A stretch of 64,000 nucleotides of DNA from Pantoea vagans (GCF_004792415.1 NZ_CP038853.1:310001-374000), one strand, 5' to 3'. Shown: positions 1 to 9,569, numbered from the stretch's first letter. A program made the numbers and translations. The notes: generated from the sequence alone by a model not told the origin.

Positions 1-195
1 ACGGCCATCGGCAGTGATATCGCTTCTGCAGATGTGAAAGCCCGGCTGGGCGATTACGCGGTGCTGGGTAAAGAGGCCGCAAAACGCATTCCGGGCGCGC
101 GTTTAATTGAATTTCCCGGGATGGGGCACGCGCCACAAATGGAAGAACCGGCAACGTTTAATCAGACGCTGCTCGACGATCTGGCGCGGCCCTGA
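1..195 (+). CDS. C-terminal end of an alpha/beta hydrolase (partial)
   Basis: Frame 1 is open from the first base to a TGA at 193-195 and gives 64 residues, so the gene starts outside the window. The tail reads ...LIEFPGMGHAPQMEEP..., the usual end of alpha/beta-hydrolase-fold enzymes: the GH supplies the catalytic histidine, followed by a P-x-x-EEP-x-x-FN helix. The nucleophile and acid residues are not in view, so substrate and subfamily cannot be named. It converges with the diguanylate cyclase gene on the other strand, with a 26-bp gap. Confidence 0.75.
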   Translation, partial: TAIGSDIASADVKARLGDYAVLGKEAAKRIPGARLIEFPGMGHAPQMEEPATFNQTLLDDLARP

Positions 196-221
196 ATGGT
201 CAGGCGCTGCGGCGCCTGATC

Positions 222-1190
222 TCAAACCGCTACGCGTTTCTGCTTTTTCCTGAGGTACATCTGCTCATCGCTGTCGTGCAGCAACTGTTCCAGCGACTGC
301 GGATGCGCTGCGTCAAACTCCACCACGCCGGACGAAAATTGCAGGCGGTAACGACGATTCAGACTGACGGACTGCTGTTGCAGATAATGGTCGAACCGGG
401 CGAGTAACGCTTCGCTCTGCTGCTGCTGCAGGCCGTTAAACAGCACCACGAACTCATCGCCGCCCAGACGGGCAAACAGATCGGAGTGCTTAAACACCAC
501 CTTCATCGCATCGGCAAAGTCCATCAGCGCGCGGTCGCCTTCACGGTGGCCCAGCGTGTCGTTAATCTGCTTAAACTTGTCGAGATCGAGAAAGGTCAGG
601 CAGGCGGGCCGGTTTTTCATCAGGCACTCATTCAGTACCATCTGCCCCAGCGTCATAAAGCCGCGGCGGTTGGTAATCTGGGTCAGCTCATCGCAGGTGG
701 CGGTCTGAAAGGCGACCAGTTCCGCTTCGGCCATCGCGGCCAGGTCGCGCATCGTGGCCTGATCCTCTTCGTTGAACTGACGCGGTTCGCGGCCAATAAT
801 GCAGAGCGTACCCATTTTCGCGCCGCCGGGCGCACGCAGCGGACAGCCTGCATAAAAGCGAATATGCGGTTCGCCGGTCACCAGCGGATTGTCATGAAAA
901 CGCGCATCTTTTTGCGCATCTTCAACGATCATGATCTCATCCTGCAGGATGGCATGGCCGCAAAAGGAGATGTTGCGGGGTGATCCTTTAGGTTCATAGC
1001 CCTGAGCAGATTTAAACCACTGATGGTCATTTTCCAGCAGGCTGACTAACGCGATAGGGACGTCATACAGGCGGCGCGCCAGGCGGGTTAAACGATCAAA
1101 CCGCTCTTCCGCTGGCGTGTTCATGATGTTCAGCGCACGCAACTGCGATAAACGTTGTGCCTCGTCGGCAGGGATTTCAGGTGCTTTCAT
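222..1190 (-). CDS. GAF-GGDEF diguanylate cyclase
   Basis: Predicted cytoplasmic enzyme making cyclic di-GMP from two GTP. The N-terminal ~165 residues form a GAF sensor domain (typical opening ...EERFDRLTRLA..., then ...FCGHAI...). The C-terminal half is a GGDEF domain with an intact GGDEF signature in ARLGGDEFVVLF. The product-inhibition I-site five residues upstream, normally RxxD, reads KHSD, so feedback control may be weak or absent. No signal peptide or membrane segment is present. The frame can open at a GTG at 1193, but the ATG at 1190 sits eight bases behind AAAGG and is preferred (322 residues). The GAF ligand is unknown. An EAL phosphodiesterase lies 3 kb away on the same strand. 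Confidence 0.85.
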   Translation of the reverse strand: MKAPEIPADEAQRLSQLRALNIMNTPAEERFDRLTRLARRLYDVPIALVSLLENDHQWFKSAQGYEPKGSPRNISFCGHAILQDEIMIVEDAQKDARFHDNPLVTGEPHIRFYAGCPLRAPGGAKMGTLCIIGREPRQFNEEDQATMRDLAAMAEAELVAFQTATCDELTQITNRRGFMTLGQMVLNECLMKNRPACLTFLDLDKFKQINDTLGHREGDRALMDFADAMKVVFKHSDLFARLGGDEFVVLFNGLQQQQSEALLARFDHYLQQQSVSLNRRYRLQFSSGVVEFDAAHPQSLEQLLHDSDEQMYLRKKQKRVAV

Positions 1191-1252
1191 CACAGAGACC
1201 TTTATTGTTTTAGCGGAAGCCAGGTTCTGGTGTTTGCCTTACGGCGAAGAAG

Positions 1253-1280
1253 AAGAGCGTGACATAGCAACCACGCTCTT
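1253..1280 (-). terminator. Probable terminator downstream of hemB
   Basis: A 9-bp perfect stem (AAGAGCGTG at 1253-1261, CACGCTCTT at 1272-1280) with a 10-base loop lies just beyond the hemB stop. On the minus strand it is followed by TCTTCTTC, a pyrimidine-rich but not pure U tail, so termination may be only moderately efficient. Confidence 0.55.
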
Positions 1281-1293
1281 TATGAGGAGGGGA

Positions 1294-2271
1294 TCAGAGC
1301 ACTTTTTGTTCTGCGAGATCAAGGGCGAAATAGCTGAAAATCAGGTCCGCACCGGCGCGTTTAATCGCACCGAGACTTTCCAGCACCACATTACGCTCAT
1401 CAATGGCACCGGCCTGTGCGGCAAATTTGATCATTGCATATTCGCCACTCACCTGATACGCCGCCAGCGGCAGTTCGGTGCGTTCACGAATGTCGCGCAG
1501 AATATCCAGATAGGCACCTGCCGGCTTCACCATCAGTGAATCCGCGCCCTGAGCCGCATCAAGCAGCGATTCACGGACCGCTTCACGGCGGTTCATCGGG
1601 TTCATCTGGTAGGTTTTACGGTCGCCTTTCAGCGCCGTTCCGGCGGCTTCACGGAACGGGCCGTAAAACGATGAAGCGAATTTGGTGGAGTAGGACATGA
1701 TGGCGGTCTGGGTAAAGCCCGCCGCGTCCAGTGCCCGGCGAATCGCCTCAACCTGACCATCCATTGCCGCTGACGGCGCAATGAAATCCGCACCGGCTGC
1801 GGCGGCAACCACGGCCTGCTTACCCAGATTGGCCAGGGTTGCATCGTTATCGACGCCGTGATCGCAGAGCACGCCACAGTGACCGTGGCTGGTGTATTCG
1901 CAGAAGCAGGTGTCAGACATCACGATCATTTCCGGCACGGTGTCTTTGCAGATGCGGGACATGCGTGCCACCAGACCGTTTTCGTTCCAGGCATCGCTGC
2001 CGGTCGCATCGGTATGGTGCGAAATACCAAAGGTCATCACCGAGCGAATGCCCGCTTTGGCGATGCGCTCAATCTCATAAGCGAGACGTTTTTCCGGAAT
2101 ACGCATTACGCCAGGCATCGCCTGAATCGCTTTGTAATCGTCGACTTCTTCTTCAACAAAGATAGGCAGAGCCAGATCGTTCAGGCTCAGAGAAGACTCC
2201 TGGAACATTTCACGCATTGAAGCGCTGGCGCGCAATCTTCTTGGGCGCTGGATAAGGGAATAATCAGACAT
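1294..2271 (-). CDS. hemB: Delta-aminolevulinic acid dehydratase (porphobilinogen synthase)
   Basis: Condenses two 5-aminolevulinate molecules to porphobilinogen, the second common step of tetrapyrrole synthesis, in the cytoplasm. The protein is close to E. coli HemB along its length. The zinc-binding cysteine cluster ([17 protein letters not shown]) and both Schiff-base lysines ([13 protein letters not shown] and [11 protein letters not shown]) are present. The ATG at 2277 has almost no room for a ribosome binding site; the ATG at 2271 gives [14 protein letters not shown], aligning with the E. coli [12 protein letters not shown] start, so 325 residues are annotated. It is a single-gene unit between a terminator-like stem and the proP terminator. 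Confidence 0.97.
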   Translation of the reverse strand: MSDYSLIQRPRRLRASASMREMFQESSLSLNDLALPIFVEEEVDDYKAIQAMPGVMRIPEKRLAYEIERIAKAGIRSVMTFGISHHTDATGSDAWNENGLVARMSRICKDTVPEMIVMSDTCFCEYTSHGHCGVLCDHGVDNDATLANLGKQAVVAAAAGADFIAPSAAMDGQVEAIRRALDAAGFTQTAIMSYSTKFASSFYGPFREAAGTALKGDRKTYQMNPMNRREAVRESLLDAAQGADSLMVKPAGAYLDILRDIRERTELPLAAYQVSGEYAMIKFAAQAGAIDERNVVLESLGAIKRAGADLIFSYFALDLAEQKVL

Positions 2272-2359
2272 TTTCATTCTTACGCAGGTGAAAAAAGTGA
2301 CGACAGTTTACTCTCTTTGCCCGCGAGGCATGAAGGTTTGTGTGCGGTAATAAGAGGGG

Positions 2360-2390
2360 AAAAGGACTCTCCCGCCGGGCGGCGGGAGAG
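2360..2390 (-). terminator. Rho-independent terminator of proP
   Basis: A 10-bp perfect GC-rich stem (CTCTCCCGCC at 2367-2376, GGCGGGAGAG at 2381-2390) with loop GGGC starts 8 bases after the proP stop. On the minus strand it is followed by TCCTTTTCCCC. Confidence 0.75.
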
Positions 2391-2398
2391 CAGAACGA

Positions 2399-3904
2399 TT
2401 ACTCGTTGATATCCGGATGCTGCTGCACCAGGTTTTTACGTTTCGCTTCCAGGCGGGCAATTTCTTCGTCGATATCTTCGATTTTGTGCTCGATGTTATC
2501 GTGATGCTCCTGCAGGATTTCGCGCGCTTCTTCCATGTCTGAGGCCGCTGGCGTTGCACCTTTCAGTGGCTTGTTCGCCGTCTCTTTCATGAACAGACCG
2601 GTAATCAGACCAATCACCGCCACCACCATCAGATAGTAGGCTGGCATGTAGAGGTTGCTGGTGGTTTCTACCAGCCAGGCCGCCAGCGTTGGCGTCAGAC
2701 CGGCAACCAGTACCGAGATGTTAAACGCACTCGCCAGCGCACTGTAGCGGATATGCGTCGGGAACATCGCAGGCAGTGACGAAGCCATTACGCCGGTAAA
2801 GGCGTTGAGGATCACTGCCATCAGCAGCAGACCGGCAAAAATCAGGCCCAGCACGCCACTGTTGATCATCATAAAGGCGGGAATTGCGAAGACCAGCAGG
2901 GCAATACTGCCGATGATGACAAACGGACGACGGCCAAAACGGTCACTCATCATGCCGATCATCGGCTGAACAAACAGCATACCGATCATAATGGCGATGA
3001 TAATCATCACGCCGTGATCTTCGCTGTAGTGCAGGTTGTGCGACAGGTAGCTCGGCATGTACGTCAGCAACATGTAGTAGGTAACGTTCGTCGCGATAAC
3101 CAGACCGATACAGGAGAGCAGGCTGCGCCAGTGTTTGGTCGCAATCTCTTTAAACGAAACCTGCGGACCATCCTGCAGGCCTTCGCGGTCGCCCTGTTCC
3201 AGTTTGTCCACGTGCTGCTGGAATGCCGGGGTCTCTTCCAGCGCATGACGCAGGTAAAGACCGATGATGCCCAGCGGCAGCGCGACGAAGAACGGCAGAC
3301 GCCAGCCCCACTCAAGGAATCTCTCTTCCCCGATAATGGAGGAGATCAGCACCACCAGGCCCGCACCGAGCACGAAGCCCGCAATCGAACCGAAGTCGAG
3401 CCAGCTTCCCATAAAGCCACGTTTACGGTCAGGCGAATATTCGGCGACAAAGATTGAAGCACCGGTATATTCACCGCCTACCGAGAAGCCCTGTGCCATC
3501 TTAGCTAACAGCAGCAAAATCGGCGCCCAGATGCCGATGGAGGCATAGGAGGGTATCAGGCCGATACAGAACGTACTGACCGACATGATGATGATGGTGA
3601 TGGAAAGGATTTTCTGACGACCATATTTGTCGCCCAGCATACCAAAGAACAGACCACCCAGCGGACGGATCAGGAAGGGTACAGAGAAGGTACCCAGCGC
3701 GGCGATCATCTGCACGCCTGGTGATGCATCCGGAAAGAAGACTTTACCCAGTGCATAGGCCACAAAGCCATAAACACCGAAGTCGAACCACTCCATCGCG
3801 TTACCCAGAGAGGCCGCGGTGATGGCTTTACGTAAACGGGCATCATCGATGATGGTTACATCATCGATCCCAATTGGTTTTACACGCTTCCTACGCAATT
3901 TCAT
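2399..3904 (-). CDS. proP: Osmosensory proline/glycine betaine/H+ symporter ProP
   Basis: Major-facilitator symporter that imports proline, glycine betaine and related osmolytes with protons under high osmolality; inner membrane, 12 predicted helices. The segment ITAASLGNAMEWFDFGVYGF is characteristic of ProP. The C-terminus carries the regulatory coiled coil seen in osmosensing ProP (about residues 455-495, heptad-rich EILQEHHDNIEHKIEDID and EEIARLEAKRKN). The open frame extends to 4000, but the ATG at 3904 gives MKLRRKRVKPIGIDDVTIID, matching the E. coli start, and has AGGGT at suitable distance; 501 residues against about 500 in E. coli. Confidence 0.95.
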   Translation of the reverse strand: MKLRRKRVKPIGIDDVTIIDDARLRKAITAASLGNAMEWFDFGVYGFVAYALGKVFFPDASPGVQMIAALGTFSVPFLIRPLGGLFFGMLGDKYGRQKILSITIIIMSVSTFCIGLIPSYASIGIWAPILLLLAKMAQGFSVGGEYTGASIFVAEYSPDRKRGFMGSWLDFGSIAGFVLGAGLVVLISSIIGEERFLEWGWRLPFFVALPLGIIGLYLRHALEETPAFQQHVDKLEQGDREGLQDGPQVSFKEIATKHWRSLLSCIGLVIATNVTYYMLLTYMPSYLSHNLHYSEDHGVMIIIAIMIGMLFVQPMIGMMSDRFGRRPFVIIGSIALLVFAIPAFMMINSGVLGLIFAGLLLMAVILNAFTGVMASSLPAMFPTHIRYSALASAFNISVLVAGLTPTLAAWLVETTSNLYMPAYYLMVVAVIGLITGLFMKETANKPLKGATPAASDMEEAREILQEHHDNIEHKIEDIDEEIARLEAKRKNLVQQHPDINE

Positions 3905-4343
3905 AGAATTACCCTGTAATGGAACACGAAAGTCCTCAACGGCGCGAGCCGGGGTGAAGCAGTCAGACCGCTGCGTTGAGAAATTTAAGCATAGCTTCAA
4001 ATAAGCACGGTTTACGCGCCCGCTGACACAATAATTACTGTTGTTATTATTGCGAACAGCGACAGAGTATACCGTTTTTGTGTGATATCTGTCATGTTTG
4101 GGCTACATACAGGCTATTTCTGCTCCTGATACGGCTGTTTAGCTGCGCAAAAAAATTATCACGCTGCGTGACGACCGCCGTTTTTTTCAGCAAATTGGGG
4201 GCGGGAAGGGGTAATGAGCGGCGATACCGACGCCGCAGGTGGCTATTCGCTATACAGAGCAGGATGGCAGTAAGCCATGCGACATAACGAAAGACGCGCA
4301 GACGCCGATATTACGCGGCAAGCCTGTTCAGTTCAGGGTCGGT
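3905..4343. other. Intergenic region between the EAL gene and proP
   Basis: This 439-bp gap holds the sigma-S-like proP promoter and, around 4030-4055, the AT-rich AATAATTACTGTTGTTATTATT. A 69-codon open frame at 4078-4287 has no recognisable ribosome binding site or protein features and is not accepted as a gene. Confidence 0.5.
3985..3995 (-). promoter_or_regulatory. Sigma-S-like -10 element upstream of proP
   Basis: On the minus strand the bases read GCTATGCTTAA, a perfect match to the sigma-S extended -10 consensus KCTAYRCTTAA. It lies 80 bp upstream of the chosen proP start. E. coli proP is known to have a stationary-phase, RpoS- and Fis-dependent promoter (P2) close to the gene, so a P2 equivalent is inferred. 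Confidence 0.6.
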
Positions 4344-5951
4344 TCAGATGCTGGCTGTCTGATGAGTCTCAGGGGCGTGATTCGCTTTAACCGACTGTTC
4401 GCCCTGTCTGGCGAGCCAGGCAATCAACGCCGCGTTGTCCATCGGGCGGGCATAATAAAAGCCCTGGATAAAGACCACGCCGCGCCGTTGCAGATAGCTG
4501 AACTGCAATGCGTTCTCGACGCCTTCCCCCAGCACTTCCAGCTCAAGCTCATGACTGAGCTGAATGATTGCATCCAGCACCGGGGTTCTGCCCTCCAGGG
4601 ATTCAATCGCGTTGATAAAGCCGCGATCGATCTTCAGATAATCCATAGTGAAGGTCTGTAAGTAACTCAGCGAACAGTGACCGGTACCAAAATCATCAAT
4701 CGCCACTTTCATTCCGCAACCGCGCAGCTGCTCCAGTTTGCGTGCCACCTCAACGCCATCTTTGATCAGGCTGCGTTCGGTCAGCTCCAGGGTAATCAGG
4801 AACCGCTTATCTTTAACCCGGTCAGCAAAGTGCAGCATATCGTCTACAAAGTCCGGGTGCTGCAGATGATCGGCCGCCACATTAATGGCCAGATGGAAGC
4901 CTGGCTCAACCTGCCATGCCTGCACATCCTCTGCAATTAAATCGAGCAGATGACGGGTCAGCGGCACAATCATGCCTTCCGCTTCAGCGGCACCGATAAA
5001 AATATCGGGCCGGATGCCGTTACCGTCGGGCGTTGTCCAGCGCAGCAGTGCCTCTGCGCCGCTACAGCGCTGCAGCCGGTTGTCATAGACCGGCTGATAG
5101 TGCGCCCTGAACTGACCGCTGGCGATGGCCCGCCGAATCTCATCGCGCCAGGAAATACGCCGTTGCAGCCAGTTCGCCATCAGCATCATCAGCAGAATCG
5201 AGAAAATTACCGCCATCGGCATGATGATCAACATCACCTGACGCCAGGCCAGGATCAGCTCAGAGGGTGAGGCAATAAGGGTGACAGAGAGCGGATAGCG
5301 GCTGGAGCTGGCCTGATAGATCAGCGGTTCAAACCAGCCGGACAGGGCAATTTGCGGATCGCCAAACGAGATCGGCGCGCCGTCGTTGAATTCCATGCTG
5401 AAATGATAGAGATGGGTACTGCTGATGGCGCGCATAAAATCGATCAGATACTGGCCATCAACGACTGCCCAGAACCCCTCACCATCGGGCAGATCGCGCA
5501 TAAAAATCACTGCGGGACGGTCCGGCACACCCGCCGTTCCGGCAATCGACAGGCTCCACCAGGCTTTTCCGGTGACCGGCGCATCACGCATGATCATATC
5601 GCTCAGAAAAGCAGGCTTCGTACCATAGACTGAAGAGCAGGCAATTCTGTTTTCTTCCATTTTACCAATGGCGCGAAAATAGGGATTCAGCGCACCGATG
5701 CGCTGTAACTGGCTTTCAATCTGGCTGCAGGGCTGATGCTGAAACTGGCGCAGCTCAGTAATCATATTCCAGGCGCTGTCGCTCATTCTCTCAGCCTGAG
5801 ATAACAGCGTCTTTGCCGCGCTCATCTGCTGCTGCCGCACGGTGTGGCGCGCATCAAGGGCCGTGAAAAAAATGCCAATAATCAGAGGCAGCACGCCGGA
5901 GATAATAATCACCAGCCTGGCGTAGTCGCGTTTTCGTTTCAGTAGCGGCAC
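4344..5951 (-). CDS. CSS-motif/EAL cyclic di-GMP phosphodiesterase (membrane-bound)
   Basis: Predicted to hydrolyse cyclic di-GMP to pGpG. Architecture: N-terminal membrane helix (about residues 12-32), a periplasmic CSS-type sensor domain (HQPCSQIES and ENRIACSSVYG carry the cysteines that form the redox-sensitive disulfide in this family), a second helix near 235-260, then a cytoplasmic EAL domain from about 275. Catalytic signatures look intact: the EAL-type sequence EALLRW, DDFGTG and LGEGVEN. The start is a GTG at 5951 with AGAGG eight bases upstream. E. coli has five such proteins (PdeB, C, D, G, N); I cannot decide which is the orthologue. The 280 bp upstream to uxuA hold no gene. Confidence 0.9.
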   Translation of the reverse strand: MPLLKRKRDYARLVIIISGVLPLIIGIFFTALDARHTVRQQQMSAAKTLLSQAERMSDSAWNMITELRQFQHQPCSQIESQLQRIGALNPYFRAIGKMEENRIACSSVYGTKPAFLSDMIMRDAPVTGKAWWSLSIAGTAGVPDRPAVIFMRDLPDGEGFWAVVDGQYLIDFMRAISSTHLYHFSMEFNDGAPISFGDPQIALSGWFEPLIYQASSSRYPLSVTLIASPSELILAWRQVMLIIMPMAVIFSILLMMLMANWLQRRISWRDEIRRAIASGQFRAHYQPVYDNRLQRCSGAEALLRWTTPDGNGIRPDIFIGAAEAEGMIVPLTRHLLDLIAEDVQAWQVEPGFHLAINVAADHLQHPDFVDDMLHFADRVKDKRFLITLELTERSLIKDGVEVARKLEQLRGCGMKVAIDDFGTGHCSLSYLQTFTMDYLKIDRGFINAIESLEGRTPVLDAIIQLSHELELEVLGEGVENALQFSYLQRRGVVFIQGFYYARPMDNAALIAWLARQGEQSVKANHAPETHQTASI

Positions 5952-6232
5952 CGCTAAATCCTCTGGATATTATTGGTATTATACGAAGGGGCTAATCAGT
6001 GGCGCAGCATAGCATTTCTCCGGGCGGTGCAGATTAGCGTTTTTGCCATTAGCTGAACTGACTCAGGTCAATTATCGACCAGACTTTACATTTTATTGAC
6101 AGGTTGTTTTGCCTTTATTGGTATTCAGCAAAAAAACAGGCGAGAACGGAGGCAGGGCAGAAGGAGGAATTGCCGCCGCCGCCTGGGGTAACCCTGGCCC
6201 GCCTGAGAGCGGGCGCAGGGTAAAGGTGATTC

Positions 6233-7417
6233 TTAATCAGCAAAATAGATCTGTTTCAGCGCCACTTCAACGCCGCGCAGCTCAGCCAGTCCTTTCAGCC
6301 GGCCAATGGCAGAATAGCCGGGATTGGTACGTTTATGCAGGTCGTCCAGCATCTGATGGCCGTGATCGGGGCGCATCGGAATCGCTCGCTGATTGCCCGC
6401 CCGCCGCCGCCGCTGCTCTTCCGCCAGAATGACCCTGATGACGCCGACCATATCGACGTCGCCCGCCAGGTGCGCGGCTTCATGGAAGCTGCTGGGGTTT
6501 GCCTCGCGCTTTGTGGCGCGCAGGTGGACAAAGTTGATGCGGTCGGCATAGGTTTCCGCCATCTCAACCAGCGCATTGTCGGCACGCACGCCATAGGAAC
6601 CGGTACAGAAGCAGAAACCGTTGTGCAGACTGTCCACGGTTTCCTTCAGCCACTGCATATCTTCCTGGGTAGAGATAATGCGCGGCAGGCCCAGAATGGG
6701 GCGCGGCGGATCGTCCGGATGCACCGCCAGTTTAATCCCCACTTCCTCCGCAACCGGCACAATAGCGCGCAGGAAGGTTGCCATATGCTCGCGCAGTTTC
6801 GCTTTGTCGATGCCGTCATACTGCGCCAGCTGCGCCTGGAACTGCTCCAGGGTGTAACCCTCTTCGGCACCGGGCAGACCGGCGATAATATTGCGTACCA
6901 GCGTGCTTTTATCCTCAGCGCTCATGGTGGCAAAGCGCTGAGCGGCGGCCTGCTGTTCAGCCGGGCTATAATCCTGCTCCGCGCCCGGACGCTGCAGCAG
7001 ATAAAGTTCGAAGGCGGCGAAAGCGTCGGCGTCGAAGCGTAGCGCTTTTGCGCCATCCGGCAGCGTCCAGGCGAGGTCGGTGCGTGTCCAGTCCAGCACC
7101 GGCATAAAGTTGTAGCAGACGGTATCAATGCCGCAGGCGGCCAGATTGCGTATCGACTGCTGATAGCTGGCGATATAGCGAAGGTAGTCACCGCGCTGGG
7201 TTTTTATCGACTCATGAACCGGGATGCTCTCCACCACCGACCAGACCAGACCCTTTTCCGCCAGCAGTGCCTGACGCGCTTTAATCTCCTCAACCGGCCA
7301 CACTTCACCGTTAGGGATATGGTGCAGCGCCGTCACAATACCGGTTGCGCCCGCCTGACGCGCATCATCCAGGGAGACCGGATCGTTCGGGCCGTACCAT
7401 CGCCATGTATGTTCCAT
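6233..7417 (-). CDS. uxuA: Mannonate dehydratase
   Basis: Dehydrates D-mannonate to 2-keto-3-deoxy-D-gluconate, the last specific step of glucuronate degradation; cytoplasmic, metal-dependent TIM barrel. The 394-residue length equals E. coli UxuA, and the hallmark stretches [46 protein letters not shown] and [13 protein letters not shown] are present. A strong GAGGAG lies six bases before the ATG. It stands alone: uxuB and uxaC are not nearby. The divergent FadR-type regulator 149 bp away is the probable local controller. A 25-27-bp imperfect palindrome lies in its leader. Confidence 0.96.
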   Translation of the reverse strand: MEHTWRWYGPNDPVSLDDARQAGATGIVTALHHIPNGEVWPVEEIKARQALLAEKGLVWSVVESIPVHESIKTQRGDYLRYIASYQQSIRNLAACGIDTVCYNFMPVLDWTRTDLAWTLPDGAKALRFDADAFAAFELYLLQRPGAEQDYSPAEQQAAAQRFATMSAEDKSTLVRNIIAGLPGAEEGYTLEQFQAQLAQYDGIDKAKLREHMATFLRAIVPVAEEVGIKLAVHPDDPPRPILGLPRIISTQEDMQWLKETVDSLHNGFCFCTGSYGVRADNALVEMAETYADRINFVHLRATKREANPSSFHEAAHLAGDVDMVGVIRVILAEEQRRRRAGNQRAIPMRPDHGHQMLDDLHKRTNPGYSAIGRLKGLAELRGVEVALKQIYFAD

Positions 7418-7438
7418 TTTTACTCCTCAACTGTGATG

Positions 7439-7465
7439 TGGCCCAGTGGTCAGGCCGCTGGGCCA
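7439..7465. repeat. Inverted repeat between uxuA and the GntR-type regulator
   Basis: TGGCCCAGTGG and CCGCTGGGCCA are 11-bp arms with one mismatch, separated by five bases, 22 bp upstream of the uxuA start codon. It could be an operator for the divergent regulator or a hairpin in the uxuA 5' leader; the GC-rich sequence does not resemble the AT-rich UxuR/ExuR operator of E. coli. Confidence 0.5.
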
Positions 7466-7565
7466 AGAGTATGATAGTGGACACATCAGGGCCGTGATCC
7501 GGATCGCAGCATGACAAACTGCATCCGGCAAGTGAGCGGTTTATGCGGAATAAAAGGAGAGGATA

Positions 7566-8249
7566 ATGAGCCTGCCAGTCATCAAGACGGAGCGCCTGTA
7601 TCGTCAGATCGCCAACGCCATTATGGCCGGCATCACGCGCGGTGATTTTGTGGCGGGCGGCCTGCTGCCACCCGAACGCGAGCTGGCAAAACAGCTGGGT
7701 GTCAGCCGTTCGTCAGTGCGTGAAGCATTGATTGCGCTGGAGATGACCGGCTGGGTCGATATCCGCACCGGCAACGGTGTCTACGTCGCTCAGCCGCTGC
7801 CCCAGGCCGCCATCCCGCAGGAGAGTGAAACCTGCAGCCTGCAGGATCTTTTGCAGGCGCGTGAAGCCTTTGAAGGCATGCTGGCAGGATTTGCCGCCCG
7901 TAACGGTACCTCCGGGCAGCGGGAGGCACTGCTGGCGCTGACCGCTGAACTGCAGCACTACAATGAAAACGATGCGGCGTTTCTGGAGCAGGATAAACGC
8001 TTCCATCTGCTGATCGGCGAGATGAGCGGTAATGACGTGTTACGCGACCTGCTGGAGCAGCTCTGGAACCGGCGTCACAGCCCGCATGTGCAGCGGCTGG
8101 AACGCCATTATGCCGATAACAGCTTTGCGCAGGCGATGAACGCTGACCATCAGCAGATTACCAACGCGATTGTGGCAGGCGACGAAGCAGCGGCCCGCCA
8201 GGCGATGGAGAGCCATCTGCAGCACGTGCAGCAGCAGCTACTTGGTTAA
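7566..8249 (+). CDS. FadR-type GntR family transcriptional regulator
   Basis: DNA-binding regulator of 227 residues. The N-terminal winged helix-turn-helix covers about residues 8-75 (LPPERELAKQLGVSRSSVREAL is the typical recognition segment, followed by the wing VDIRTGNGVYV). The C-terminal ~130 residues are an all-helical FCD effector domain with the metal-binding type pattern RFHLLIGEMSGN and a final NAIVAGDEAAARQAMESHL. Divergent position next to uxuA and similarity to ExuR/UxuR suggest control by hexuronate intermediates (inference). AAAGGAGAGG precedes the ATG. The end overlaps the convergent yhhT by 12 bp. Confidence 0.85.
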   Translation: MSLPVIKTERLYRQIANAIMAGITRGDFVAGGLLPPERELAKQLGVSRSSVREALIALEMTGWVDIRTGNGVYVAQPLPQAAIPQESETCSLQDLLQAREAFEGMLAGFAARNGTSGQREALLALTAELQHYNENDAAFLEQDKRFHLLIGEMSGNDVLRDLLEQLWNRRHSPHVQRLERHYADNSFAQAMNADHQQITNAIVAGDEAAARQAMESHLQHVQQQLLG

Positions 8250-9293
8250 TCCCCGGACGCGTTTAGGTCGTCCGGTGCCGAGCATAATCGCCAGACGGCT
8301 GCCGCCCGGCGTGGTCTCCATCAGGATTTTGGTAATGCTGGTCAGCGGCACCGAGAGCAGCATACCGACCGGACCGAGCAGCCAGCCCCAGAAGACCAGT
8401 GACAGGAACACCACCAGCGTTGATAAGCCCAGGCCGCGACCCATCAGGCGCGGTTCAAGCATGTTGCCGAATACCATATGAATCGCGGTAAACAGCGCAG
8501 CCACCATCGCGGCATCAAACAGGCTGTTCAGTAACAGCGCCTGCAGAAAGGGCGGAATGCCGGCAATAATCGGGCCGATATTAGGAATATAGTTGAGGAT
8601 AAAGGCCACGACGCCCCACAGCAGCGCGAACTTCACATCCAGCAGATAGAGACTCAGCCAGACGGCGATGCCGGTGATGAGACTCACCAGGGTTTTCAGC
8701 GCCAGATAGTGTGTTACGCCTTTCAGCGCCTTATGCAGCCCGGCGATACGGATTTTCGGGTTCACCAGCGCGTTACGCATTTTGTAAGGCAGATGATGAA
8801 CTTCAAACAGCATAAAGACCACGGTCAGCACCAGCAGCACAGTATTGGTCATCGCGCCGGAAAAGCCGCTGAGCGCCGCGCTCGCCAGGTTCACCATAGT
8901 ATTCGGGTCGAAACGCTGCACCAGCGCGTCGGTAGAAATATTGAGATGAAAGCCCGCCGCCAGATGTTGCAGCACCGTCATTTTCTGTTCCATGGTGGCG
9001 CGCAGTTGCGGGTAAAGGTCAGAAAACTCGCTCATTGAGCTGGCAATGATGGCACCCAGCAGCAGGATGCCGCAGAAGATCACGGTAATGACCAGCCCAA
9101 TCGCCAGTCCACGACGGAAGCCACGACGCATCAGCATTGTCACCAGCGGGTTGAGCACAATGGCAAAGAACGCCGCCAGCAGAAGCGGGACCAGAATATC
9201 GGACGCGGCCCGAACCCCGGCAAGAATGATGACCAGCATCGCTAGTTTTATCAGAATATTTTGTCCAATCTTTTCCCGTTGCAGCTCGCTCAT
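8238..9293 (-). CDS. yhhT: AI-2E family (PerM-type) inner-membrane transporter YhhT
   Basis: Polytopic inner-membrane protein of the AI-2E exporter superfamily; substrate unknown. The family core FILNYIPNIGPIIAGIPP and the C-terminal WGWLLGPVGMLLSVPLTS are conserved, and alignment with E. coli YhhT runs end to end. The frame extends to 9350, but the ATG at 9293 has GGGAG at correct spacing and gives the same N-terminal length as E. coli (351 residues). Synteny with yhhS supports the identity. In E. coli acpT and nikA lie beyond yhhT; here they are replaced by the uxuA region. Confidence 0.92.
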   Translation of the reverse strand: MSELQREKIGQNILIKLAMLVIILAGVRAASDILVPLLLAAFFAIVLNPLVTMLMRRGFRRGLAIGLVITVIFCGILLLGAIIASSMSEFSDLYPQLRATMEQKMTVLQHLAAGFHLNISTDALVQRFDPNTMVNLASAALSGFSGAMTNTVLLVLTVVFMLFEVHHLPYKMRNALVNPKIRIAGLHKALKGVTHYLALKTLVSLITGIAVWLSLYLLDVKFALLWGVVAFILNYIPNIGPIIAGIPPFLQALLLNSLFDAAMVAALFTAIHMVFGNMLEPRLMGRGLGLSTLVVFLSLVFWGWLLGPVGMLLSVPLTSITKILMETTPGGSRLAIMLGTGRPKRVRGLTK

Positions 9294-9569
9294 TGCCTCT
9301 CCCGTGACGTAATCTGGCTGTTGGAAGTGTAGCTGAAAGAAAATTAACAAACTGATTTATCAGAGAAACGGTAAAGCGCGGCGGCATAATAGCGAGATAA
9401 TCAGTGCCACCGCACTCAGCTATGACGGCAGGACCGCGACCTCCTGCTGTTGCTGTTTTTGCGCCGCGTTCTGCTTCCCGATAACCGTACCAGTGTGATG
9501 CGCCGGTGGCGAAAGCGGGTATAGTTAAAGGATAAACCTTATCATTCAGCCAACTACGTGCGAGAACCT

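Noticed and set aside
4078..4287. 69-codon ORF upstream of the EAL gene
   Set aside because: Unconvincing start, no motifs, and it overlaps the proP control region.
6335..7042. 235-codon open frame antisense to uxuA
   Set aside because: Entirely within uxuA on the other strand, with no independent evidence.
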